64,000 nt of DNA from NCBI RefSeq assembly GCF_023195925.1, contig NZ_JALPRE010000018.1, forward strand, positions 62,001 to 126,000, written 5' to 3'. Made by a program: the position numbers and the translations under genes. The notes under the pieces are model-generated. The model did no database searches and was not told where the DNA came from. It saw only the letters and a list, made by a program, of their open reading frames with translations. Within the stretch, counting starts at the first letter, position 1. Each line of letters opens with the position of its first letter. The stretch is from Aquimarina acroporae (GTDB lineage: Bacteria > Bacteroidota > Bacteroidia > Flavobacteriales > Flavobacteriaceae). Below, one piece after another: positions 24,830-34,582 of this stretch.

Positions 24830-27148
24830 ATGCTTACACACAATCTAGGCTACCCGCGTATTGGTAGTAAAAGAGAGCTAAAAAAAGCTTTAGAAGAGTA
24901 CTGGTCTGGCAAGACTACCTACAAAAACCTAATTCAGGTAGGGAAAAACGTTAGACAACACAATTGGCAATTACAGAAAAATGCCAATATTGATTTAATT
25001 CCCTCAAACGACTTTTCGTTTTATGATCAGGTTCTTGATATGTCATTGACCGTGGGCGCCATACCAAAAAGGTATCAAGCATTAATTACAGAAGAGATCC
25101 CTGTATTGGATTTATATTTTGCCATGGCAAGGGGATACCAAAAAGGAATTTTTGATGTAACTGCGATGGAAATGACAAAATGGTTTGATACTAATTATCA
25201 CTACATCGTCCCTGAATTTTATAAAGATCAGGAATTCAAATTGTTTTCTACAAAGGTTATTGATGAGTTTTATGAAGCCAAACAATATGGTCTTATTACT
25301 AAGCCGGTTTTGTTAGGGCCCATTTCCTACTTATTACTGGGGAAAGAAAAAGAATCAGGTTTTCACAGAATAGAACTGATTAAGAATCTACTTCCGGTGT
25401 ATATCAGTATTATTAAAAAAGTAGCTGCTCTTGGCGCGGTATGCATTCAACTCGATGAGCCTTTTTTAGCACTTGACATTTCTTCAGAAATAAAACAAGT
25501 ATATAAAGAAGTATATAATGAATTGAAAGCTTGTTTTCCTGATGTTAAGTTTATGATTACTACTTATTTTGAAGGTGTTACAACCAATTTAGAACTGATA
25601 TCACAAGATTTGAAATTCGATATTTTGCATATTGATCTGGTTCGTGACCCTAAGCAGCTTGATATTGTTTTAGAAAAGTTGCCTAAAGAGATGCAACTGT
25701 CTCTAGGGATTGTTGACGGAAGGAACATTTGGAAAAATGATTATAAAGCATCTATAGAAACGATTTTAAAAGCAGTGAATGTACGAGGAGTAGAGAATGT
25801 TTTGGTTGCCCCTTCATGTTCTTTATTGCATACACCTTGCGATCTTGATTTAGAAATGCAAAATGAAGACTTACCTTCTAATATCAAACAATGGCTATCG
25901 TTTGCAAAACAAAAATTAGGTGAACTATCTGCTTTACGAGTAAGTGTTTTGTATCCTGAAGATGAAAATGCAGCTATCGCACTTAGCTATAATAGTGCTT
26001 GTATAGATAGCAGAAGAAACTCAAAGATATTACACGATGAGCAGGTCAGAAAGAGGGTTTCTAAGCTAACAATTAAAGATAAAAGTCGTAAGTCTGAATT
26101 TTTAGCTAGAAAAACAAAACAGAAAGAAATTCTTAGACTACCAGATTTCCCTACAACTACTATAGGTTCATTTCCTCAAACGAAAGACATTCGTAAAAAG
26201 AGATCAGAATTCAAAAGAAAAGAAATTTCGAAAATTGAATATGATAATTATATGAGAAGTGAAATTGGAAAAACCATACAAATACAGGAAGAGCTCGGTT
26301 TAGATGTTTTGGTACACGGTGAAGCTGAGCGTAATGATATGGTAGAGTACTTTGGAGAACAATTAAAAGGGTTTGCCTTTACCAAATTCGGTTGGGTACA
26401 AAGTTATGGGTCTAGATGTGTGAAACCACCAATTATTTATGGTAGTGTGAGTAGAAAGAAAGAAATGACTGTTTCATGGTCAAAATTTGCTCAGTCTCTA
26501 ACTCCTTTGCCGGTAAAAGGGATGTTAACAGGACCAGTTACGATTTTACAATGGTCTTTTGTTAGAAATGATCAACCTCGATCAGAGACATGTGCAGAAA
26601 TAGCTTTGGCAATTAGAGATGAGGTAAAGGATCTTGAAAGTGCAGGAATTAAGGTGATTCAAATTGATGAGCCAGCAATGAGGGAAGGACTCCCTTTGTT
26701 AAAAGACCAATGGAATCAATATCTAAAGTGGGCTATTGATGCTTTTAGAATTTCGTCGTCTGGGGTTGAGGATTATACACAGATACATACCCATATGTGC
26801 TATTCTGAGTTTAATGATATTATAGATCACATTGCACATATGGATGCAGATGTAATTACCATCGAATGTTCAAGATCTCAAATGGAATTACTAGATGCAT
26901 TTGCAGGTTTTAAATATCCTAATGATATAGGTCCGGGAGTTTATGATATTCACTCTCCTCGAATACCGAAAACCGAGGAAATCGTAGGTTTAATTCAAAA
27001 AGCACAAGGGTATATCCCTAAAGATCAATTATGGATTAATCCAGACTGTGGTTTAAAAACCCGAAACTGGAAAGAAACCAAGGAAGCTTTAAAATCTATG
27101 GTTATTGCAGCCAAAGAACTTAGAGCAGCGATACCACAAGTGGTCTAG
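24830..27148 (+). CDS. metE: B12-independent methionine synthase
   Basis: A full-length enzyme of 772 residues that transfers the methyl group of 5-methyltetrahydrofolate (triglutamate) to homocysteine. It has two TIM-barrel-like halves. The N-terminal half begins LTHNLGYPRIGSKRELKKALE. The C-terminal half begins FPTTTIGSFPQT, around residue 435. The zinc ligands His655 and Cys657 (THMCYSEF) and Cys740 (NPDCGLKTR) are present, as is the IDEPAMREGLP segment that positions homocysteine. It is preceded by a cobalamin riboswitch and followed by its own terminator, so it is a single-gene unit under B12 control. Confidence 0.98.
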   Translation: MLTHNLGYPRIGSKRELKKALEEYWSGKTTYKNLIQVGKNVRQHNWQLQKNANIDLIPSNDFSFYDQVLDMSLTVGAIPKRYQALITEEIPVLDLYFAMARGYQKGIFDVTAMEMTKWFDTNYHYIVPEFYKDQEFKLFSTKVIDEFYEAKQYGLITKPVLLGPISYLLLGKEKESGFHRIELIKNLLPVYISIIKKVAALGAVCIQLDEPFLALDISSEIKQVYKEVYNELKACFPDVKFMITTYFEGVTTNLELISQDLKFDILHIDLVRDPKQLDIVLEKLPKEMQLSLGIVDGRNIWKNDYKASIETILKAVNVRGVENVLVAPSCSLLHTPCDLDLEMQNEDLPSNIKQWLSFAKQKLGELSALRVSVLYPEDENAAIALSYNSACIDSRRNSKILHDEQVRKRVSKLTIKDKSRKSEFLARKTKQKEILRLPDFPTTTIGSFPQTKDIRKKRSEFKRKEISKIEYDNYMRSEIGKTIQIQEELGLDVLVHGEAERNDMVEYFGEQLKGFAFTKFGWVQSYGSRCVKPPIIYGSVSRKKEMTVSWSKFAQSLTPLPVKGMLTGPVTILQWSFVRNDQPRSETCAEIALAIRDEVKDLESAGIKVIQIDEPAMREGLPLLKDQWNQYLKWAIDAFRISSSGVEDYTQIHTHMCYSEFNDIIDHIAHMDADVITIECSRSQMELLDAFAGFKYPNDIGPGVYDIHSPRIPKTEEIVGLIQKAQGYIPKDQLWINPDCGLKTRNWKETKEALKSMVIAAKELRAAIPQVV

Positions 27149-27177
27149 TCAATTCATTTACACGAATAATCAATGGA

Positions 27178-27206
27178 AATAGCCCCTAAACTGTAGGGGT
27201 TATTTT
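27178..27206 (+). terminator. Intrinsic terminator after metE
   Basis: The stem AGCCCCT/AGGGGTT (27181-27187 and 27195-27201, with one G-U pair) is extended by A/T pairs on the outside and followed by TATTTTATT. It overlaps the stop codon of the convergent DUF3179 gene. Confidence 0.75.
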
Positions 27207-28564
27207 ATTAATTTAACTTTGGGGAAAGCAGCTTTGTACCCAAACCAAAATGCATTATGCGTAGGTAATCTTTTCAGAATTTTATTGGAGGTGATATTTT
27301 TCATATGGTTCTCATCAAGAGACCAGGAATTTCCACTAGTATCTATTACCGCAGATTCCTGATCGTATGAAGTAAAGGTTATACCTTCACTAAAATACAC
27401 TCTATGCGCTCCACTTTTATCGGTAAAAACCACAAAGTTTTGATTATTAATCGTCCCTTCATAAATGTGATTTTTTCGCAAGAACTTGGAAGAAATAGCA
27501 ATGTTCTCTTCAGTTTTATCTGGTAATCTGATAGCTAAAATTTCTTGCTTATTTTTTAATCTTCGATCTGTACTTGGAATTGTAAACATTAGATCGTCGG
27601 TAGCAAAATAATCTTTGTAAGCTATACCTTCGCCATAATCCCTACGATGTCCCGTATTTAGGGACAATACTTTGGTTTCGGGATGACGTTTTTTCCATTC
27701 ACCCCATGTAGTAGTAACTACGCTTAAATAGTCTAACGCTATCCTTTTTCCAACCAAGGGGCCAAGTACCGGTTTACCCCAAAGGGTATTCCAAAGAGAT
27801 TGTGTTTTTTTGTCATACATCAATTTATTAGATCGATATAAAAAACCACTGGTGCCAAGTTCGTATTTTATACCATCTTTTTCGGTTTTATATAGAATTA
27901 CCGTACCGCATAGTGTACAATATACTCCTGCGACATCGACTCCTCCAACCTTATCGGTAAACATTTCATGCCAAGCCAGAATACGTTTAGGGTAGGCTCT
28001 TGTGTCTCCATTGATAGAAATTCCGAAAATAATATTGTCATCATCCAAGTATGTAGCCTGAGAAGCCTGGATCATTTCTGGATTACGAAGAGGAGGGATG
28101 CCATCCTGAATAACTCCACCCCAGCGAACTTCGTCTAATCTAATGGTAGACTGTGTATCACGATCCAAAAAATATTTGGCAAAACGATTATCGATACCTC
28201 TATGCAATGTAGCTTTGAATATAAAATAAGAGGGGAGATAAGTTTGTTTCTTGTTCCATATATAATCATACCAAGAATCAAAATCGTAGGAATAATATTT
28301 CTTGGTTTTTCTCTCGAGAATACGCATTAGTTTTTGTGAGGTGGAAGGGCTTTTGAGGAAATATAAAGATTCAATTGCTAGTATCTCAAAATGGTCAGAC
28401 CAATTACGGTCTATGTAATTAAGCGCAGTTTGATGAATTCCAGAATCTCTGGAAGTAAAAAAATCTAGAAAGTACTCATAAGACTCTTTATCGGGTACTG
28501 TTGATTTTTGTGAATATATTTCTCCAAATTGAAGTATAACAATGAGAACTAATAACTTTTTCAT
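27200..28564 (-). CDS. Secreted DUF3179 domain protein
   Basis: A protein of 454 residues with a signal peptide (MKKLLVLIVILQFGEIYSQ). Residues 20-150 are helical and rich in Trp and Tyr. The DUF3179 domain (about 155-420) is recognisable from IIFGISINGDTRAYPKRILAWHEMF, VAGVYCTLCGTVILY with its CxxC pair, and the LYRSNKLMYDKKTQSLWNTLWG stretch. No biochemical function is established for this domain. The cysteine pair suggests metal or redox chemistry outside the cytoplasm. It is transcribed alone; its stop codon lies inside the metE terminator. Confidence 0.88.
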   Translation of the reverse strand: MKKLLVLIVILQFGEIYSQKSTVPDKESYEYFLDFFTSRDSGIHQTALNYIDRNWSDHFEILAIESLYFLKSPSTSQKLMRILERKTKKYYSYDFDSWYDYIWNKKQTYLPSYFIFKATLHRGIDNRFAKYFLDRDTQSTIRLDEVRWGGVIQDGIPPLRNPEMIQASQATYLDDDNIIFGISINGDTRAYPKRILAWHEMFTDKVGGVDVAGVYCTLCGTVILYKTEKDGIKYELGTSGFLYRSNKLMYDKKTQSLWNTLWGKPVLGPLVGKRIALDYLSVVTTTWGEWKKRHPETKVLSLNTGHRRDYGEGIAYKDYFATDDLMFTIPSTDRRLKNKQEILAIRLPDKTEENIAISSKFLRKNHIYEGTINNQNFVVFTDKSGAHRVYFSEGITFTSYDQESAVIDTSGNSWSLDENHMKNITSNKILKRLPTHNAFWFGYKAAFPKVKLIK

Positions 28565-28632
28565 AGACTTACTTTATGTAGTAAGTCGTTATTGGTTCGT
28601 TATATCAACATATGCATTCGAAAATTAATATT

Positions 28633-30396
28633 CTATATTCGAGCCTGGTAAGTATATAGATCAAAATATCTTCCTTCGGCAGCAATTAATTCGTCATGAG
28701 TTCCACGTTCAGCAATATTACCGGCTTCAATTACTAAGATTTGATCTGCCTTTTTAATAGTACTTAGTCTATGGGCGATAACAAAAGTTGTTCGGCCTTT
28801 CATTAATTCTGCGAGACTCTTTTGAATTAAAGCTTCGCTTTCGGTATCTAGATTAGAAGTAGCTTCATCTAAAATGATAATTTTGGGATCGGCAAGAATG
28901 GCTCTGGCAATGGCTATGCGTTGGCGTTGTCCTCCTGAGAGCTTTACGCCTCGTTCTCCAATTAGAGTATTGAGTCCATCATCAAAGCGGTCGGTAAACT
29001 CATTAACATATGCTGCTTTAACAGCTTGTTGAAGCTGTTCTTCTGAAGCATTTGGTCTAGGGAACAAAATATTTTCTCTAATAGTACCTTCAAATAAAAA
29101 CTCGTCTTGTAACACAACTCCTAAGTTTTTACGATAACTATTAAGATTTACTTTTGATAAGTCTTGAGTATCGATTGTAATAGTACCTGATTCTGGATTT
29201 AAAAAAGTAGCTGCCAACCCAGCGATGGTAGATTTACCAGATCCCGAACTACCAACCAAAGCCGTTACTGTACCAGAATTTGCTGTAAAACTAATATTAT
29301 GCAGAACTTCTTTTCCTTTTTCATAGGAGAAACTAACATCATCAAATACAATGTTACCTGCAATTCCATTAAGATGTATAGTTCTGTTAAGGGCGTCCTC
29401 CTCTGGGTCCATATTCATTAACTCTTCAGTTCGGTCTAAACCTGCAAGTGCTTCAGTGAGTTGACTGCCGATATTACTCATTTGTACAATAGGAGCGATC
29501 ATAAAGGCGAGAACCATGGTGAAAAATAAAAAATCACCTGTGGTCATTTCTCCTTGCATCATGTAATACCCCCCAATACCCATAATACCTGTAGATGCAA
29601 TTCCGGCAAGTAAAAAGGTAGATGAACTGGTCATTAGAGCGGTAGCAGTTAAACTTTTCTTTACATTTTGATACAAACGATGTACTCCGCTTTCAAAAAT
29701 TTTATGTTCTTGTTCTTCAGCGCCAAACCCTTTAATTACACGAACTCCAGCCAGGGTTTCGGTCAATCTTCCTTTTACCTCGGCATTAATTTCACCACGT
29801 ACTCTAAAAATAGGTCGTATGTATTTAAAGGCTTTTAATGCCACAATACCAAATAAGCTAACTGGCACTAATACAAAAAGTGTCATCCAAGGGTTGATGT
29901 AGATAAGTATTCCTAATGAAACAATCGCTGTGAATACACCGCCTACCATTTGTACCAATCCCGTACCGATTAAATTACGAACTCCTTCTACATCACTCAT
30001 GATTCTTGATACCAATGCTCCTGACTTAGTGTTGTCAAAAAAACTAATAGGTAGAGAAAGTACTTTTTTTTGTACTTGTGCTCTTAACTCCGATATTAGA
30101 TATTGTGCTTGTACGCTTAGGATTCTGGTAAGAAGAAATGAAGAAGTCGCTTGTACAAGTATTGCTATACCTACTATGATAAGTAGTTCATATAATTGTC
30201 CGAGGTCTTTTGAAGGGATTACTTCGTCTAGTAATGCTTTACTTTTCCAGGGTAGGATTAACCCGGCTATTCGGTTAAAAACGATAAGAATAAGGCCTAT
30301 AAATACCAAACTTTTCCTTGGCCAAATAATGGTCTTAAAAGCTTTACCTATGCTTACTTTTGATTTTTTCTTTTTTTGATCGTTTGTTTGATTCAT
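28633..30396 (-). CDS. ABC transporter, fused permease-ATPase (MsbA/half-transporter type)
   Basis: A half-transporter of 587 residues. Six transmembrane segments lie between about 30 and 320. The ATPase domain has Walker A GSSGSGKST (382-390), signature LSGGQ (486-490) and Walker B IIILDEATS (506-514), then the switch histidine in VIAHRLST. It belongs to the ABCB exporter group (MsbA/BmrA-like), which dimerises to export lipids or hydrophobic compounds across the inner membrane. The substrate is unknown. It is a single gene with no accessory HlyD next to it. Confidence 0.93.
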   Translation of the reverse strand: MNQTNDQKKKKSKVSIGKAFKTIIWPRKSLVFIGLILIVFNRIAGLILPWKSKALLDEVIPSKDLGQLYELLIIVGIAILVQATSSFLLTRILSVQAQYLISELRAQVQKKVLSLPISFFDNTKSGALVSRIMSDVEGVRNLIGTGLVQMVGGVFTAIVSLGILIYINPWMTLFVLVPVSLFGIVALKAFKYIRPIFRVRGEINAEVKGRLTETLAGVRVIKGFGAEEQEHKIFESGVHRLYQNVKKSLTATALMTSSSTFLLAGIASTGIMGIGGYYMMQGEMTTGDFLFFTMVLAFMIAPIVQMSNIGSQLTEALAGLDRTEELMNMDPEEDALNRTIHLNGIAGNIVFDDVSFSYEKGKEVLHNISFTANSGTVTALVGSSGSGKSTIAGLAATFLNPESGTITIDTQDLSKVNLNSYRKNLGVVLQDEFLFEGTIRENILFPRPNASEEQLQQAVKAAYVNEFTDRFDDGLNTLIGERGVKLSGGQRQRIAIARAILADPKIIILDEATSNLDTESEALIQKSLAELMKGRTTFVIAHRLSTIKKADQILVIEAGNIAERGTHDELIAAEGRYFDLYTYQARI

Positions 30397-30612
30397 TAGG
30401 GACCAGATTTGAATAATGAAATAGTGTAATCTAAAAATTGGATGCTTCCAAAACGTTTCACTTCCAATATCAAATTTAAAACTTATGAGATCAGAATCTG
30501 GAAAAATAGTGTGAAAAAATCCCCAAAACTATAACTACAATGAAATCCTTTTTTGGTAAGCAAGACCAAAGTAGTATACTATAAATTAAGACATGTATAT
30601 AGAAGTTAACCC

Positions 30613-31221
30613 CTATTGATCTATATGTTGTACTGTTTTTAGATTTCCTGAAATAGGAGAAATCGATATTTTTCTTTCGTTTTCCAAAACATAAAAAATA
30701 TATTGACTGTTTAGCCCAATCAATTTTACTTTTTTCGAATCTCCATTAGAAAACTCTAGTAAGCGATTCACTTCGAAGTCTCCATTTTGTATTCTTTTGC
30801 TCATTTTCATTCCACCAGCAATAGCATAACCCAAATAGAAACCTAATGTTCCGGCTATCGGAATTACAAACATTGCATTCTTAAAAGAATTGTAACTTTT
30901 GGTTAATTTATTTCTCTTTTCATCTGAAAGATCTTTTTGTAACGACTTTTTAATTCTCTTTCTCAATATTGAGAATACTAAAAGAATGATAGCGATGTAC
31001 CCTCCCATTACCAAAGGAGTCTTTATATTTTCTGTTAATATTACAATGGGACTTAACAATATATCTAGTACGTTGGAGTAATTAATGATATTGATATCTA
31101 GGAAGGCATAAAAAATCGAATAACTAAGAGTCCCCACTAGTAAGAGAAAGAGATAGGACAAGTAAATATATTCTTGAATACTTCTATTGGATAAGATTGA
31201 CTTTTTGAATTGGTCTTTCAT
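30613..31221 (-). CDS. Hypothetical multi-spanning membrane protein
   Basis: A protein of 202 residues with four hydrophobic segments (about 17-42, 52-64, 70-88 and 113-135). A basic loop (RKRIKKSLQKDLSDEKRNKLTKS) lies between the third and fourth. The C-terminal 60 residues are soluble and beta-like, with FEVNRLLEFSNGDSKKVKLIGLNSQYIFYVLENERKISISPI, resembling the small nonspecific ligand loops of uncharacterised membrane proteins. I recognise no family. It lies alone between the ABC exporter and the helicase gene on the same strand. Function unknown. Confidence 0.65.
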   Translation of the reverse strand: MKDQFKKSILSNRSIQEYIYLSYLFLLLVGTLSYSIFYAFLDINIINYSNVLDILLSPIVILTENIKTPLVMGGYIAIILLVFSILRKRIKKSLQKDLSDEKRNKLTKSYNSFKNAMFVIPIAGTLGFYLGYAIAGGMKMSKRIQNGDFEVNRLLEFSNGDSKKVKLIGLNSQYIFYVLENERKISISPISGNLKTVQHIDQ

Positions 31222-31257
31222 TATGTGATGTACAGGGTTAGTTGTTACAAGTGTAAC

Positions 31258-32610
31258 TTATTTTCTTTTTCTCTTTTTGTTGTAGTTTTTATCTCCTCTG
31301 GTCTTAGGTTTTTTATATTTCTTTTTTATTTCTCGTTTGTATTTTCCTCCAAGATTAACCTTTCTGTTTTTTTCCTTTTTTTCGTGAAAGGCGGCTCCAG
31401 TTTCTTCATCTTTGGGGCGTTTGGTGGGATTGTATATTTCTTTAATTTTTGGCTGCTCTTCGGGAGTAAGTTCAGTAGAAATTTCAACACGATCTGGGAA
31501 ATCAAATCGTTCGATTTTCATTTCCATTAGAGCTTCAATATTTTCTACAGATTCTTCTTCTTGTTCTGTAACCAAAATTAATGAAACCCCTTGCTTTTGA
31601 GCTCTACCAGTTCTACCAATACGATGCATATAGTTTTCTGGGTAGGTAGGAGTATCTACATTAATAACATGAGAAATATCGTCTATATCTAGCCCGCGTG
31701 CCATTACATCTGTAGCAATGAGTATGCGTTGCTCACCACTTTCGAATTGTTCGATACTACGCAGTCGGTAATTTTGAGTTTTGTTAGAATGTATAACGGC
31801 ACATTGCTCGGAGAATGTGCGCTCAAATCTTTCAAACAACCGATCTGCCATTCTTTTATTGGCGACAAAGAGCAATACTTTTTGAAACTCTTCTTCGTTG
31901 GCTAACAAGTGCTCTAAGAGATTTACTTTGGTATAGAAATTTGCCGTCGAGTATAATCCTTGTTTTATGTTTTCAAGAGGAGTACCACTTTTGGCTATAG
32001 AGACTTTTTTGGGGTTTACAAATATTTCAGAAATAATATCTTCGACTTCTTCGGTCATGGTAGCCGAAAACATAATATTTTGCCTTTGCTGAGGTAAAAT
32101 ATCAAATATATTCATGAGTTGATGTAGAAACCCAAGATCCATCATGACATCTACTTCATCAATGACTAACTTTTGGATCGACTTTAATTGTAACGCTCTG
32201 CTTACTGCCAAATCGTATAATCTCCCCGGAGTAGCCACTATAATATCTAACCCTTGCGCAACGGTTTGTTTTTGAGTATTGATATTAGTTCCACCATAAA
32301 CACCAGTGATACGAACATTGATATATGTAGAAAGCTTTTCAATTTCATCAACTACTTGTACAACCAATTCACGAGTTGGCACCAATACCAGTACTCTTGG
32401 GTTCTGCTGTACAGAATATCTAAGCATTCTAAGAATAGGAAGCATGTAGGCATAGGTTTTACCTGTTCCAGTTTGTGCAATACCTACCACATCTTTACCA
32501 GACATGACCACAGAAAAAGATTGCTCCTGGATTGGAGTTGGAATTTCATACCCCAAATCATCAAGAGCATTAAGAAGCTGGGTACTTAAGTTTAAATCTC
32601 GAAAAGTCAA
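31258..32610 (-). CDS. DEAD-box RNA helicase with DEVD motif II
   Basis: A protein of 450 residues with all helicase motifs: Q motif PTPIQEQSF, motif I AQTGTGKT (45-52), PTRELV, motif II DEVD (151-154), SAT (182-184), TDVMARGLD and HRIGRTGR (329-336). Motif II is DEVD instead of DEAD, as I recall from several flavobacterial relatives. The C-terminal 60 residues are a strongly basic, Lys- and Arg-rich tail suited to RNA binding. It unwinds RNA with ATP, probably in ribosome assembly or cold adaptation. The only start in frame is a TTG at 32610; no in-frame ATG lies near. Several plus-strand frames here are shadows. Confidence 0.92.
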   Translation of the reverse strand: MTFRDLNLSTQLLNALDDLGYEIPTPIQEQSFSVVMSGKDVVGIAQTGTGKTYAYMLPILRMLRYSVQQNPRVLVLVPTRELVVQVVDEIEKLSTYINVRITGVYGGTNINTQKQTVAQGLDIIVATPGRLYDLAVSRALQLKSIQKLVIDEVDVMMDLGFLHQLMNIFDILPQQRQNIMFSATMTEEVEDIISEIFVNPKKVSIAKSGTPLENIKQGLYSTANFYTKVNLLEHLLANEEEFQKVLLFVANKRMADRLFERFERTFSEQCAVIHSNKTQNYRLRSIEQFESGEQRILIATDVMARGLDIDDISHVINVDTPTYPENYMHRIGRTGRAQKQGVSLILVTEQEEESVENIEALMEMKIERFDFPDRVEISTELTPEEQPKIKEIYNPTKRPKDEETGAAFHEKKEKNRKVNLGGKYKREIKKKYKKPKTRGDKNYNKKRKRK

Positions 32611-32698
32611 TTGATTTATTTTTTTGATGGTACAAAGGTAGACTTATTTTGCGACTGTAGGCATTTTGGTTACTTTTGAAATTCAAATCAAACAAAAA

Positions 32699-33232
32699 AT
32701 GAAAAAAATCCTTGCTTTTGCCGGTTCTAACAGCGGTACATCAATCAACCATAAATTAGTTAAACATGTAGTTTCTGAAATTAAAGAACACGATATTATG
32801 GTTCTTAATTTGAATAGTTATGCAATGCCTATGTATAGTGAGGACGAAGAAAAAAAAGGTTTTCCGGCGATGGTAATGGGATTGAATCAAGAAATTTCAG
32901 AAGCTGATGCTTTAATCATTTCCGTAAATGAACATAACGGAAGTTTTGGTGCTTTTTTCAAAAATATTATTGATTGGTTATCTCGTTTAGATCGTAATTT
33001 TCTAGAAGGTAAGAAAATATTATTAATGAGCACGTCGCCAGGGAAAAGAGGAGGGCTTACCGCTCTTGAATATGCAAAAAGTATTTTTCCTCGTTTTGGA
33101 GGAGAGATTATAGAGAGTTTTAGTTTTCCTTCTTTTTATGATAATTTCTCTGTAGAATCTGAAACTGTAATTGATGAAACACTTTCATTGGGATTAAAGC
33201 AAGTTATAAGTACTTTTGCACATGAAATTTAA
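32699..33232 (+). CDS. NAD(P)H-dependent FMN reductase
   Basis: A flavodoxin-fold protein of 177 residues of the FMN_red family. The phosphate loop AFAGSNSGTSINHKLV follows the first strand, then ADALIISVNEHNGSFGAFFKNIIDWLSR, which matches the flavin-binding loop of azoreductase and chromate-reductase relatives. It would reduce FMN or quinones with NAD(P)H in the cytoplasm. The frame extends to 32666, but the ATG at 32699 directly begins the first strand (MKKILAFAGS). It ends eight bases before pabB, so the two genes are probably one unit. Confidence 0.92.
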   Translation: MKKILAFAGSNSGTSINHKLVKHVVSEIKEHDIMVLNLNSYAMPMYSEDEEKKGFPAMVMGLNQEISEADALIISVNEHNGSFGAFFKNIIDWLSRLDRNFLEGKKILLMSTSPGKRGGLTALEYAKSIFPRFGGEIIESFSFPSFYDNFSVESETVIDETLSLGLKQVISTFAHEI

Positions 33233-33240
33233 TTGAATAC

Positions 33241-34551
33241 GTGCGCATACATCAGAAATATAATATTGAAAACCCATTAGCTTTTAAGATTAAACTACTA
33301 CAATGGGCACAAAGATTTGATGAGGTAGTATGGTTAGATTCAAATAACTATAACCAAACATATTCGAGCTATGATGCAGTATTGGCAGTAGATGCTTTTA
33401 CCTCAGTTAAAACCGACTATTTTAACGCATTTGATGCACTCAAAGAATATCAGGAACAAACATCAGATTGGATTTTTGGATATCTTTCGTATGATCTGAA
33501 AAATGATGTAGAAGATTTACGATCAGAAAATAATGATCATCTTTATTTTCCAGATTTGTTCTTTTTTCAACCTAAGAAACTAATTCTTTTAAAAGGCAAT
33601 GAGTTAGAAATTCAATACCTAAGAATGGTTGATGATGAAATAGAAACCGATCTAGATACCATTCATTCATTTTCTGAAACACTTGATATATCTGAAAAGA
33701 AAGACAATTCTTGCGGGAAAATTAAAATTAGCCTTGGCATGACCAAGGATGTGTATAAAGAAAAAGTAGCACTAATGTTGGCTCATATCCAACGTGGAGA
33801 TATTTATGAAGCCAATTTTTGTCAAGAGTTTTTTGCAAAAGACAGTTGTATTGATCCGTTGTATACCTATCATCATTTAAATGACATTTCAGAGCCTCCG
33901 TTTGCAGCTTTTTTTAAAAATCATGGGACATATTTATTGTCTGCCTCGCCAGAACGATATCTAAGAAAAGAGGGGTGTAAAATTATTTCTCAACCTATTA
34001 AAGGAACGGCAAAAAGAGCAGAAAACCCGAAGAAGGATGATAATCTTGCAACGGAGCTTCATGAGGATCCAAAAGAGCGATCTGAAAACGTTATGATTGT
34101 CGATTTAGTAAGAAATGATTTGTCCCGAACTGCGTTAAAAGGTTCGGTTAAGGTTGAAGAGTTGTGTAAGGTGTATAGTTTTAAGCAAGTACATCAAATG
34201 ATCTCTACGGTAGTTTCTGAAATTGATGAAACAATATCACCTGTGGATGTCATTAAAACCACCTTTCCTATGGGAAGTATGACAGGAGCACCAAAAATTT
34301 CGGCGATGCAAATCATAGAAAATTTGGAAGAGTCTAAAAGAGGATTATACAGTGGTGCTGTAGGATATTTTTCGCCTGAAGGAGATTTTGATTTTAATGT
34401 AGTAATACGAAGCATTTTGTATAACGAGGAACAACGATATATTTCATATACTGTTGGAGGTGCTATTACAGCAAAATCTAATCCTGATAAGGAATATGAA
34501 GAATGTTTGCTAAAAGCAAAAGCAATGAGGGAAGTTTTGGAAAGCCTTTAA
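33241..34551 (+). CDS. pabB: Aminodeoxychorismate synthase component I
   Basis: A chorismate-binding enzyme of 436 residues. The signature QPIKGTAKR carries the Lys (254) that marks PabB, which forms 4-amino-4-deoxychorismate for folate, whereas TrpE has Ala in that place. Other motifs are SASPERYL, RSENVMIVDLVRNDLSR and TTFPMGSMTGAPKISAMQ. The start is a GTG at 33241: the sequence after it, MRIHQKYNIENPLAFKIKLL, is family-like and there is no in-frame ATG nearby. It follows the FMN reductase by eight bases. PabA and PabC are not in the window. Confidence 0.93.
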   Translation: MRIHQKYNIENPLAFKIKLLQWAQRFDEVVWLDSNNYNQTYSSYDAVLAVDAFTSVKTDYFNAFDALKEYQEQTSDWIFGYLSYDLKNDVEDLRSENNDHLYFPDLFFFQPKKLILLKGNELEIQYLRMVDDEIETDLDTIHSFSETLDISEKKDNSCGKIKISLGMTKDVYKEKVALMLAHIQRGDIYEANFCQEFFAKDSCIDPLYTYHHLNDISEPPFAAFFKNHGTYLLSASPERYLRKEGCKIISQPIKGTAKRAENPKKDDNLATELHEDPKERSENVMIVDLVRNDLSRTALKGSVKVEELCKVYSFKQVHQMISTVVSEIDETISPVDVIKTTFPMGSMTGAPKISAMQIIENLEESKRGLYSGAVGYFSPEGDFDFNVVIRSILYNEEQRYISYTVGGAITAKSNPDKEYEECLLKAKAMREVLESL

Positions 34552-34582
34552 TACTTAAAGGTTAAACAATGTCTGTAAAAAG

